The position numbers and the translations under genes were made by a program. DNA of 64,000 bases from Labia minor (lineage: Eukaryota > Arthropoda > Insecta > Dermaptera > Spongiphoridae): assembly GCA_963082975.1 (NCBI GenBank), contig OY720349.1, forward strand, positions 62,556,501-62,620,500, given 5' to 3'. The notes under the pieces are model-generated. The model saw only the letters and a program-made list of their open reading frames with translations, did no database searches and was not told the origin of the DNA. This document shows positions 36,001-49,700 of this stretch, one piece after another (positions within the stretch are counted from its first letter, which is position 1; every line of letters starts with the position of its first letter).

Positions 36001-38310
36001 AACAAATAGAGATGAAAGACGAAGCGTTTGTCTTTTGTACAAACATAACAAATATAAACGCTGTAGGCTATATTTCTTTGTGCCCTAGTACTTTTACCCC
36101 CACCAGCCTTCTTTACACATATACACATACCACCATTCTTTTTACCATTCTATCACTATTCTCTTATAATTAAATCTTTAAATAATTAAGGTAAATATTA
36201 AAAAAAAAATAAAGAAGTGGGTTCACCATGATAGGCACAGAAATGTTACATAGAGAGTAATTTTATATGTAAAGGATTGGTTGGTTTATCAATCCTTTTT
36301 TTTTCTTTTTTGTTTGAGGGGATCTTTAAATATAAATTTGGTAAATTAAAAAAAAATATATTCTGATGTCTTTATAATATTCAAAGAACATGAGAATAAA
36401 ATAAGAGAATTCTTAAAGACAGCTTATGATGACTAAGCTTTAAAAGTTTCAACATATTAATTATAAAATAGAGCGATTTAAACATCTAAGATAGAATGCT
36501 ATCCGGAAGAAAAACCGAATACAAAAATAATTTGTACATCTATCATTGTATATTCTAAACATGAGAATAAAATAAGAGAATTCTTAAAGACAGCTTATGA
36601 TGACTAAGCTTTAAAAGTTTCAACATATTACTTATAAAATAGAGCGATTTAAACATCTAAGATAGAATGCTATCCAAAAGAAAAACCGAATACAAAAAAA
36701 ATTTGTACATCTATCATTGTTTATTCTAAACTTATAAATATCTTTGGAATGATTTTTACACTATTTTACTAAAAATTAACAATTGATATCAATGCGTTGT
36801 TTTTTATTTGAAAGTTAAACTTACTTGAATTCTAGCCTCAGGTAATCCAATTTTCTCTGCTAAACGTTCTCTTGCGAATACATCTGGATAATGTGTCCTT
36901 TCGAATTCTGTAAGAAGAATATGAATTAGATTGAATTAATTTGGTTCAAAGAAATAAAAATAAATTTTCAAATTTAGTACAAATCTATTTATAAAAAAAA
37001 ATCCTCAAGTAAAAATTTGGTTTATTTTAATTGATGATATATTTCCACAATAAAATTTTTATTTTTTTTTTAACAAATTAAAAAATAAAATGCAATGTTA
37101 GTTTTCAATCAGAAATTTCTATTTAAGTTTTTTTCCCTCAAGATGGTTTCTTGCATTGTCTTACCTTTTTCAAGGCTATCAATTTGTTCATTGGTGAAAC
37201 TCGTTCGGTTCCGTTGAAGTTTTCGTTTCAAACGCAATCTCAATTGGGAATCTTCATCCCCAGAGGAGTTGTGTTCACTGTTGCCGTCTGATGTATTTTC
37301 GTGAAGAAGATCGCCGCCACCTGGGAACCCAAACACTGTCCCTTTATTATTAATGTTCACTTTATTATTCAAACAGAGCTTTTTTTCTTACTCTGTAGAA
37401 CAATTTCAAAATTTAATTACAACATTATTAATTATTTCATTCTAATCCTGATCAAATGCAGTAGAGAGTAGATTATTAACCAATTATTAAATTATTATCA
37501 TTATGATGATTATTGATAATTTTAAGATACATTTTTTCTCCTGTGAATATTAGTAGAATTTGTCAAACAACAAACTTTCACTCGAAAGAAAGAAATAAAA
37601 GTTATATTATGTTTTAATTAATTTTCACTTTAATTTTCATGTTTAAGACACATTTTATGATTTTCATTTTGTTGTTTTTGTTTTTACTACTTGAGTTTTC
37701 ATTTTATATTTAACATAAAAGACATATTAGTTGTTTTTTTTATACTTAGTCGACAGAAGTATTAATTTTTTTTTACTTCCTCTTCGTTTTCGTATTTTTT
37801 TTCCAACTCCCGTGTAGATCTACACTTCAACAAACAACACGAACAACAACAACAACAACAAACACAAAGCTTTTTTTTCGTCTTTTTCTAATTTAATTAA
37901 TTTTTACAGACCCTTAAAACAGTTGAAAGAGAAGAAAAAAGAGAAAGAGTGAAGCAGAGAGAGAGAGAAAGAGAATGAGAGTGAGAGGGAGGGGGTGGGT
38001 ACATGAGAGGGTGAGAAGGGAAATTTTTATCCGGCTGTTTCGTTGTTATTGATCCTTAAAAAAATAAAATAAAATAAAACAGATGGAGCCACCAAATAAA
38101 ATAGAAAATAGAAAGGGAGGATTGGGTAAGTTAGGGGTGAGGATGATGAAGAATAAAAAAAGAAACGGACTAGGAAATTGAAGAATCAAACGAAAAGAAA
38201 AATCACTAGTGGCGAAGATACGATAAAATCTTGACCTCTTCTTATTCAAAGAAAAAATAGAAACTTTTCATTAATAAACCAAAAACATCAAAACAACCAT
38301 ATATTAGCTA

Positions 38311-38344
<34 letters not shown>

Positions 38345-39546
38345 GTAGTTAGTAATAAAAAAACTAAATCAATTATCATTATAGTAAATTTTTGAAAATG
38401 TAGAGAATATTTAGGATATGTTTATTTTGAATAATATACATATATGTTGCTTATCGTTAAATTATATGGAACTGTAATTAGGTATATTGTATATATATGT
38501 ATGTTAAATATTATACATATAAATTTTATACATTTAATATATATTATTCATGTCTCCTAATTCTACGCAACCATCTGAACACATTTACTCATGCGGTTAT
38601 CTAGTTTCAGTCTAATCCAACGTTATTCCAATATTTATTTAAAAAAACATTATACATATACAAAAAGAAAAATAATTTTTCCTCTCTATTTTTTACTTAA
38701 AGATTTCTTAGAAAACTTATATCAAAAATTAAATAATTTTACTTTTAAATTTGTAAAAAAACTTTAGAATTTACTAAAAAACAAAATATATTACAAAGTC
38801 AAGTTATATCAAATAAATTCCACTCGTGTCCATTAAATGAATATAAATATTTTCACTCTTTCCAACACAAATAATAATAATTTATTAATAAAAGAATAGA
38901 ATTAATTATGAGTATTTGTTATTTATTTTAATAATTCTCATTTTTCTATTTATTCAAAATCTGATTAAAAAGATCATTCTAAAAAATTAAAATAAAATTT
39001 TAGGCCATCGAACAAACATCGAGAAAACTCAATGATTAAATGAGATTAAATATGGGAATGTCATATATAAATTTCATTCCCCCCTCCAATTATTCCATAA
39101 ACTAAAGACAAATACACTTTTTACCAAAGATATGGTTTAAATTTCATTTATAGATTTATTAGTTAATAGGAGTATATAATTTATTAAAATAGAATGTTTA
39201 AATAAAAAAATTCAGTTTATATATTTTTCATTAAAACATTTATAGGTGTTTGCATACATCCTGTATCATTGTATATATATTTCTATTTGGTGTTTATAGT
39301 GGATTGTCTGGAATGGCATTCCTCTTTTTCTCCATCCAATCAGACATTCACATCGCAAGAATATTTTATGAACAACGAAATTAAATTGAAAATAATAAAA
39401 ATAATAAAATTAAAATTGAAAATGACTTTAATTTCTTCAAATTCAATTCGCTATTAAACTATGTTACATCGACAAATTTTATTACTACTTAAAAGAAATT
39501 GATGAAAGGATAATAAAAAAATAGAGTTTAAAAAAGAGTTTAATTA

Positions 39547-39592
<46 letters not shown>

Positions 39593-42500
39593 TATCTTAT
39601 TATACTAGTAAAAATTGTATATATATTTGTATTTTTGAAATTCACATGATAGATAATATTTATAAAGAAAAATCGATCTGTATTGGTTTCAGCTTCGGGC
39701 AAAATCATCTTTTTAGTTTTTCTTTTAATTTAAAACAGAAATTTTAATAATAAAAAAATGGCGCCAGGCAACGCCGGACATCGCTTCCTTAAATACAAAA
39801 TATTGTAAATAAAATTAAACATATATATTTTAATAATATTTTGTAATCAAATTACGAAATATATATTATGTTATATCCACAGGCCATAGTTTTCTGTCTT
39901 TCGGGGCATTAATACGTACGTTTAAGGGCTGTATGTTTTATGATTATTTTTTTTTTAATTTATGTTCTTTAAAATTATTTGAAATTGTTTAATATATTAT
40001 GTCGTTTATGTATTTTAAATAATAATCTTAAACTTAAATATTCATAGATCATAGAGAATATTTTTTTTAAAGTACCGGGCCTATAATAATATTTAAAATA
40101 AATCTCAACTTACAGCTTTCTTACTAGGAATTCCATTTATTTTTTTATTTTTTCGTTTGTAGATAGAAATTTATTTTAGACCATTAAATTAAAAATAAAA
40201 TCTATTTGAATTTTTCGATATTATAAAATAATGTAGTTCTCATTATACTATATATTTTATTTAATTTTAATTATAACTAATTAATTAATTTCATTTGTGC
40301 ACACACTTCCACAAAAAGTTTAATTCCTGCTAACCTTAAAATAAAATGAATAAAACGAATTAAAGTTTGAATATTTGAAATTTATATTTTAAATTTAATT
40401 TAATTTATTTTATTTTATTTAATACTTTTGTTATATTATTGTTAATGTTTTTTAAGAAAAATCAATATTAAAATTTGTAAAATATAATATATTTTTTGAC
40501 AGGTAAAGAATTATTGATCATTGAAAAAAATGAATAAATCTATCATAATTCGAGATTAATAAATTAGATATGAGATCCTGTAACATATTAATAGTTAAAC
40601 AAATTCATTAAAAATCTATTTTATCAATTCATGCATGTTGTTAGTTATATTTAGATATTTAGAATTCTAAAATTATTGATCAAATAATATAATTTTATTA
40701 AATCGTGATAAATTTTTTTTTTCTTAATATAAAAAATATTTTTTAAATTTTTTATATTGAACATTTCCCAAATAATAATAAAGTATTGAAAATGAAAATA
40801 TTATACAAAATAATCAATATAAATCCTATATATTTATAATATATTCGTTAATTGACTCGTATATACAAAGGAAAATATCTGTATGAAAATTCTTTGCCTC
40901 TGGGTGGTCTTTTGTATGATTGCTAATACTATTACATGTATTATTATATTATTGATGACGTCATTATTATTAAATTTTGGCCGAAACAAACAACATCGAG
41001 TTATAGATAGGGATTATTAAGGGATCTCAACTAATCATAAAATACAATTAGAAAGAGAAAGAGAGACAGCCGCCAAAATATGATTAGATGATCGAAGAGA
41101 TGGAATGGGGGGGGGGATGGTTACGGGGTGTACACAGAAGAAACGATCTTGTTAGCACCCCCTGGAAGTCGTCGGTTGTTGTACATATTATACAAAAAGG
41201 GTGCGTAATAGCAAATAACGCTTATTGCGTTATATTTCGGAGACCTTCCTAGGGTGGGGCTACATGCCCCACTAACAGGGTTAGAGGCCCGCCAGCAATT
41301 GAGTTAGATGATAATACCGAATTCGGAGTAATTGGATCGGCCTGCAGTCAACCACCCACCCCTAGATTCTGCACACTCCCTCATACAAGTTTCCACCCAC
41401 ACTTTCCCTACCACACACCCGCGGCTACACATCTACAACTCACTTACCTATCCAGTACAGATAATCAATCCTCTCTTTCCAGCCCCACCCCCACCCCCCT
41501 CTCTCACTCTCATTCCCATTCAACATACCATACACCTTCATTAAATATGGAATCTATTGATGGTAAATAGCATTGAGATAAGAAAGAGCACATTAAACTA
41601 CGATGCAATTAACTGCTATTCTATCAGATGGTAATTTAATTAAAAAGGAAGAAAGAAAAGAGACTTTAATGAAATAAAAATTAACTTTCATTAATCATTA
41701 AATTAAAGAAACTGCTATAATTATACTTTTCTTACCTACATATGAAATCATTACCTACAAATTACTTTTCAAATTAATCGTTTAAAATGCAATTTTTTAG
41801 TCAATATTTTTGTCAATCATTATTTTCAAAAATGGATTACATAGCACTACTACGTGAATCAAGCGCAATTGATATACGAAATATTTCTTTATTATTGTTA
41901 TTAATATTTAATATTTATATATTAGTCTATAATTAATTGTTTAATTGTCTAATATAATAATAATTTGTTTAACTTATACAATAAGATAGTGATTGATAAG
42001 TTATATATTTATTGTAGGTATAAGTATATTTTTATTAAAATTAATTATTCTAGAAAAAGTTGAATAATTAAATAAATTTAATGGCGTTAAAAGTATACAT
42101 ATTTAAATATATTTCACATTAAAAAAATATATTTGAGGGAATAAAATAAATATTGTAGATCAAAGGATATTTTTGTAATATAATATGTAGACTTATAAAT
42201 ATGGCATGAATGTTTGATTTTATATCGAGAAATGATAAATTAAGTTAAATTATTTTCAATTTAGTTTTTTTTTTATTGATTGATTAAATATATATTGAAT
42301 TTATTTATATATATATTTTTATTTTTTATATTTATCATCTCACTCCCAATCATTATATTATCTCTGTTATTTATTATAAAATACACATTTTTTTTTTAAT
42401 TTTAATTTATACCATCATCGCCCAATATATATTCATAAATCACGCTTGAAAAAATATCATCAAAAGTGATTCCAAATAGAGAACTAAAACGACATACACA

Positions 42501-43741
42501 CACATATATATATATATATAATTTTATTTCCGGAAAAATTAAAATTAATCTATATTAAAAGGAATATGAATATGAAAAAAATAATTAAATTTAAAATAAA
42601 AAAAAAAAAGATTGTGAGTTAATGATTAGTTGAACAAAAATTAGAGTTTAAAAACAAGTGAGTGGCAAATAAATAAATATATTTAATTGATATTAAAATT
42701 TCAATACAAAAAAAATAGAAAACAATTTTAATGATAATATTAAATTGTTTATTTTTAATTTTAATTTATGAATTATTATATGAAATAAAAAAAAAATAAA
42801 CAAACAAATTTATAATTAAAAATGTCACATATAAATAAAGATAGATATAGATAGTAACTGTTGTGTAGAAGTATATATGTAGTATATAATATATTTTTAT
42901 TGTTTTTATAGAATATTTTAAAAACTAAAATTATTAAAATAAATTTGTTCTAGATTCTGCATTTTCAATTTGAAATATCATAAATTTTATATTGATAATA
43001 TCAAAAGTAATATTATTACTTTTTGTTTAAGCTGTTGATCTAATCACAAGATCGGGGACCTCTCTTTTCACATTCTTCAATATAAAATCAAATTTAGAGG
43101 GCATAAAAAGGTGAATACTTAAAAATTGATTATTCAAATTTTATTTATTCTAGCAAGTTTTTAAAATCCAACTTAATAAGAGAAAAATACTTTTATTTTA
43201 ATTTCTATCACTATATGATAATATATTTGAAAATGATACTTATTTATATTCATTTCTCAAGTAATCTAACAATCTATTAGTATGTATAAATTAACAAAAA
43301 AATTTTATTTTATAATTAACAAAAACAAAAATAAAATCAATATTAATATTACATAAATTATTTAAATAAATAAGCAATTTGTTCTCGAAATAGTGTAGAT
43401 AGGAGGAGGATTAAGGAAAGTTCACAAATATCTTCTCATTACTCAATGATAATAATAATTTCTTTAGTTGAATTCTTAATTTATTATTATTATAGAATTT
43501 AATATTTTTGTCTGTTCCTTTGGCTAGAAGGAATAATAAAAAAAAAAATTATTTGATGATGAAAATTGTATTCGTATTCTTAAAGAAAATGGCATCTTAA
43601 AATATAATTTTAAGTAATTTAATTAAAATTATTTCAACATTTATATATTAATATAATTATATCAAGTGCCGGAGAAATTTTTGTTTAAAAACTTGTTCTT
43701 TAACTTACCGTAAAAACGAGAAGGAGGTTTTATTTGTTCGT

Positions 43742-43773
<32 letters not shown>

Positions 43774-46700
43774 TGTAAGAGAAATGTGGGGGTAAATTCA
43801 AGAGAACGAAGGGGAGGTTTTTGTGGGGTTAAAAGCCCCCTAAGAAATGGCGAACAGCCAAAGTTGTAACTTGCCAAAAAGAGACGACGAAGAAAGAGAG
43901 AATCAATGTGTGTGTGTGTGTGTGTGTGTGAGGTGGAGGTGGATAAAGCACGGGTTAGAGACGACAGTATTCCTATTTGGAGGGGATGGAGCTTGTGCGA
44001 AAGGGATACAACAAATCGAGTCTGTGTGAGAGAGAGAGAGAGAGAGAGAGAAAGGATGGGTAGAGGGAGAACCCGAAGAGAGGAAGAAAATAAAATAAAA
44101 CAAGTTAAGAGAAAATTAGTTTCGTCGTCGACAACGTCGTCGTTGTCGACGTCCTCCTCCGCGTACTCAGCGTGGAAGAAAGTTTTTAGGGTATCATTTG
44201 GTTGCGTGAAGAACTTTTCACGACCCTTCCTATCCCCCCTCCAACTCAACACAACTCCGCTGCATTTCTCCTCGAACCCGGGAAAAGCCTAACTCAACAA
44301 GGCAAAATACTTTCTGAAATAATATATCAAGAGAAAAGTTTGTTGGAAGCAACTCAACTTAATAAATTAATACTTGCAAATGTTCATTCAATTATTTATT
44401 TATTATCAGAACAAGGCAGATTCGATTAATAGATGGGGAATTAGGGAGAGAAATTTAGATTTTACTTCGTTTGAAAATAAAAATAAAAAAATGGTTTTTT
44501 GATAAAAATAAAAATTTAATAAAATAATAAAAAATAATTTTGAATTTATTTATTGAAGTGTTTATTTAAAAAGAAATAAAGAAATATTTGAATAAACTGT
44601 AATGTTCTTTTAGTTTGAAATTCAATTTTTAAAACTTAATAAACTTTTAAAATTCATTGGTAGTAATAGGAATGTGGAAGTTATTTATTAGTTCAAGAAA
44701 CAATAATGGAAAAGATTGTAAAATCGAGTGAATGCAAGAGTTAAGCCAAAAATTAGACATTTTCATAAAAAATAAAAAATACTACATATTCATATTATTG
44801 ATATTGTTTAATCCTGATTCTTGACCATAATAATTAACTATAAAGATAAAATAATTGATATAGGTAATTAAACATTGATTAAATTTGCTTTTTTGAAAAT
44901 ATCTACATTTATAGTATATTTATTGAAATAGTTATCTTATCTATAGCAAAAATTGTATATATATTTGTATTTGGTATATATTAACTTAGTATGTTTTGGA
45001 AATTCACACTATAGATAATTTTTATAAAGAAAAAGCGATCTGTATTGGTTTCAGCCTCGGGAAAAATCATCTTCATTAGTTTTTTCTTAGTTTAAATTTA
45101 TATGACGTCACCAACTACTTTAGCCAGCACTTCCTTATATACAAAATATATATATATATATATATATTATAAATAAAATAAAATTAATAATATTTATGTT
45201 ATATCCATATCTGTTTTTATAGCATTAATACATACATTTATATTATTTGAAAATTCAGAAGATTTAGTAGTTTTTTCTTAATTTAAAATAAGAAAAATCA
45301 ACTACGTCAGAAAGCGCTTCCGTAAATACAAAATATATTATATTAAATCAAATTTCGAAATATATATTGTTATATCAACAGGCCATACTTTTCTGCCTTT
45401 CAGAGGAATAATACATGTTTTATGACTATTTTATGTTCTTTTAAATTATATGAACAGTGACTCGGTGGATCAGTTATTAATATTGCGAGGCAAACTCGAT
45501 AATAAGGAATAATTTTTTTTAATGATCGAGCGGTTTTTTGATGAAAAATGCATGTACTTATATGTTTTTTTATAAAAAATATATTTTAAATGAATGATAG
45601 TTAATTCTTAAAGTTATAATCTCGTTTGAGTTGTTTGATTTCAGAAATCTTCACTTTTAGTGAAGTTAAATGTTAATAATGTGAATAATTGATTGAATTG
45701 TTCTATGCCAAGCCAGCAAAGCAAAAGTGATCGATGTTATTTACTCGAAAGGGATTTCTGTTATTTCTGTTCTAAAAGAGAGTCTAAGGGAGATTAAAAA
45801 TTTAAAAAAAGATAAATGTTTATTCATACTCTCTGATTGTATAAATGCAATTGCATATATTTCACAGGTGGGAATGAATTGAAAAAAAAAATACAAGAAA
45901 TAATGCTTTACGCTTTAAAATATTTTTTACCCCTTTTCTTTTAGATATCTAATACAATACTCATCCCTTGTATTATATCTAGTATTCATGTCAAGAACAA
46001 ATGTGCATGAATGAAAATGAAACAAATTTCTGATTCTCTTTTCCTCGTTTTGATAGGCTTATCTTCAAATAATTATAAATAAAAAAAGAAAATTCTAAAG
46101 ATATCGTGTCACGTCATCTCTTTTTTTAGTAAATCTTTGAGAGACATAAAAGAAAAAAAATGAATTATAAACCAAGAATATTACAATTAATGTTTTTTTT
46201 TTATTATTTCATTTCATTATTCAAATTTTTTTTTTAATTTTATTAACATTTTTATGGTTAAAAAATTAATTAATAATTTAACATGACATATTATTAATAA
46301 ATATATTTTTATTTTATAGGTAGTTGGAAAATGTTAACAAACAAATTACATATGTTTATATTATAAATATATTAAAATAAAATTGATTGATGATAACCAT
46401 GATATTTACAAAAGATAATACATATTTAATATTTCAATATATTATTTTCCAATATTTTTTTAATTTATTTTTGTATTTATGTAGATTAATTTTGATTAGT
46501 TACTCAATTTAGTGGAAATATTAAAGAAGTTGTATACATTTTCATTACAATCAACATATTTATTAATTCCTCAACTAAGAGATAAAAATTTAACAATTTT
46601 TTAATTACTTTATTTTTTTTTTATTTAATGAAAATATCCGAAAATATTACGATTACTTTTTTTATAGGGAAATATTATAATTTCTTTACACCAGCCTGAA

Positions 46701-49700
46701 AGCATGGAGGTGTTAAAGGATGAGATCAGGTCGAGTGCATTGACCGATCGTTTCAGGGACCAATCCACATCATACACCTTGTTTCAAATATAATTATAAA
46801 TAGGTAAATAAATTATACACATTTTTAAATATAAATATAAGAAGTGAAATATATTTTTTTTTATTTTCTTTACTATTGAATTTATATCAAAAAATAATAT
46901 ATATATATATATATATAATTATTCCTAAAAGTTTTCTTTTTCCCTAAATATGAAGCGATTTTCCGCATGGCGTCCGCATTTTCTCTAAAGGGGTGGCGTT
47001 TTGTCGGCAGAGAGGGCAGCTTGGGGGTGGAGACGCGGGGGTTGGCGCATGCGCTTGACTGCACTGCTCATTGATTGGATCTCTCCCTCTTTCTCTCTCT
47101 CTCTCCGGGAGACGTCGACGCCGGCGTCCAATCTCCCATATATATATATATATATATATAATACGTGGATATATAGATATATATATATACCTGCCCCCTC
47201 GGCCCTTTCCATCCCTTTGCATCTACGCCTGGATGGTTCACATGACAACACATGGCGCGGGGGTGGAGTCTCTCTCGCTCTCATTCTATCTACCCTGCAA
47301 GCTTTGCAACCCCCTCGACCCCCTCGTTTCTAGCTAAATCTCAGCGAATATAATTTAGCCTCTCTTAAACAGAAAATACAAAATATTCTTCCAACTAAAT
47401 AAAATCGACATTTTCACTCGAAATTAATTGGCATCTAATTGGCCCTGAAATCATTCCTTATTCATTTCGTAACTATTCTTCCCTTCCAATGTTCCAATTG
47501 AAATAACAATTATCATTATTAAGAAAAACTAAATTTTGTTAGCACAATATTGTTTTTGTTAATGCACATTATTTATATTGTTGAAACAATGTTATTGTTG
47601 GTACAATAATCGATTGGAGAGAAATAATTTAGAATTCATTCAACTAAATTTCATTTTAATTAACTGTTAATTATTCTCCTTTTACTATTAATGTAATTTT
47701 CGGAAGTATTAATTTTATTACAGCGTAATATAAGTTTTATTATTATATTTGTAGTATATTAGTAACAATATTTAAGGACAAATTGAGAAATCTTGACAAT
47801 TAATTTTTTTTTTTTTTGTGCTATTCAAATTTTCTTTTTTTTTTAAATTAAATTTATTTCTCTATATTATTTTATAATATTTATTATTTATATTATTTTA
47901 TATTATTTTAATTTAATACATTTTTTAATTGATGGATTAAAACTTTTTTTTGAATGTGAATAATTTATTTCCAAGTATTTCCAAAAATTTGTATTAAAAT
48001 AACGCTTATTTCAATAAAGAATAAAATTGTTTATATTTTATTCGATTAAGTAAAAAAAGATTAAAAATAAATTTGAAGATATTATTTATTTATCCACTTA
48101 AATAAAATAGAACGATACTTAATTGATACTAATTTTTATTTATTTTGTATATTTAATTGTTTTCTCAATATATATTTAAAATATAAAATACTTAAATGTT
48201 TTTATAATTTTAATAAATTGAAATAAAAATAATATTAATTTTTTCTTTTTTTTTATCAAAAGTCTAAACTTAGATATAAAGCCATTAAAATCAGATTTTG
48301 GATTCGGTTGGGAATATTTTATTCAAAAGATGTTAAGTAATGTTATGTTTGAAAAGGAAAGAGTAGATTTCAATGAATCTATGACAAGTCTGGAGACTTT
48401 TAAAAGAAATCAATCAAAATCAATCCACCCCTCCGTCGCCATTTTCTATTTAAAGAAAGAAAGTTTAAAGTTATTTATTGGTGGGAATTCATTGGAAATC
48501 ATTCGAATTCTTTTTTCAAGATCTTAATAAATATAAGGATACAATGAAATCAACATATTATAATATTTAGAGTAATTTTATCAAAAGTTTATTTTTTATA
48601 AATGTAATTTTAGAAGAATGTGAATAACAAACCCATAATGATTTTTAACACCAGAAAATATTTACCTGCTAAAAGCAGTATATTTTTATCATAAATAAAT
48701 AAACTCGATTTCTTTATCGACATATAAAATATATTAATGTTTCATGTAAAGAAAATTAATATTCAACATAGTATATTTTTAACTTGTCTAAAACTTTCCA
48801 CATTTTAATATTTACTTTTTAACAAAGAGAGAACAAAACAACAAATCCGCCCCCTGAAGGAATGAATTCTACATTTGGCAAAGTTACAGAAAACCATTTA
48901 AAAAAAAACTGTCTCTGTAGTTGTTGGTGTTGTTATTTTTGCCGTTTGTTTTTATTAATGTTTTTATAAGCTAAACAAATATGTTTCATTTCCTTCATTT
49001 ATAAATATTCAACATAACAAGAATTCATTATAAAAAAAATAATAAATAAATAAATAATGAAAATAAAAAAAAAAATAAACAAAAATGGGGAGTAATAACA
49101 AAAATAATAATAAATATTAAAAAAAATATTAAATACGAAAAACAAAAAGACAAATTGCTTGTTGTGAAATTAAAAATAAACAAATTGTATTTCTATTTAA
49201 AAAAGAGAGAGAGAGAGAGAGAGACCGGGATGTAAATTAAATATATTTCTATATATATTATTTAATTTTGTGTAAAGGGATGAAAATGAATTTCTATGAT
49301 GGTTTCAATCATTACCCTTCTCTTTGAATAAATAACTTAATTTAGGATTTATATAATCTATTTTGAGATTCGCTTTTGAATTCAGATCAATTAACTCAAA
49401 TTTAAGATTAATTGATTGGTATAAAAACTTATAAAAATAAAAATACATCAAAAATAATATAATATGATAGAAAAATATCTATTTTTACTATCTCGCCTTT
49501 CATTAAGTTTGAGAAAAATGTCTGACTGTATGTTTGTGTGTGTGTGTGTGTATGTATGTATGTACAGGGCCGGCCCTAGAGCCGAGCCAGTAAGGCCATG
49601 GCTCGGGGCGCTTGGCTGGCAGGGGCGCCATTATGAAAAAAAAATTAATCCTTCGCAAGATATCAGGGCTTTTAAGACTTAATAGTAAATAAAAAATTAT

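Larger units (their letters stand above)
43662..44252 (-). other. Possible alternative first exon of toy, low confidence
   Basis: A GC-richer block with (GA)n and (GT)n tracts. On the minus strand a 196-codon frame ends in a consensus donor (TTTTTACG|GTAAGTTA, GT at 43708-43707) in phase 1, the phase required by the next toy exon (37320). Its peptide is mostly translated microsatellite (Ser/Leu and Thr/His runs), so coding use is doubtful. A non-coding first exon is more plausible than a protein. Confidence 0.25.

Noticed and set aside
43662-44292. Long overlapping open frames on both strands (196 and 128 codons)
   Set aside because: They mostly translate (GA)n, (GT)n and GTC repeats and show no conserved domain; only the donor site is kept as a possible alternative exon.
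46882-47337. Six overlapping frames of 60-110 codons on both strands
   Set aside because: All cross (AT)n and (CT)n tracts in a GC island; no frame shows family motifs or splice-consistent ends.
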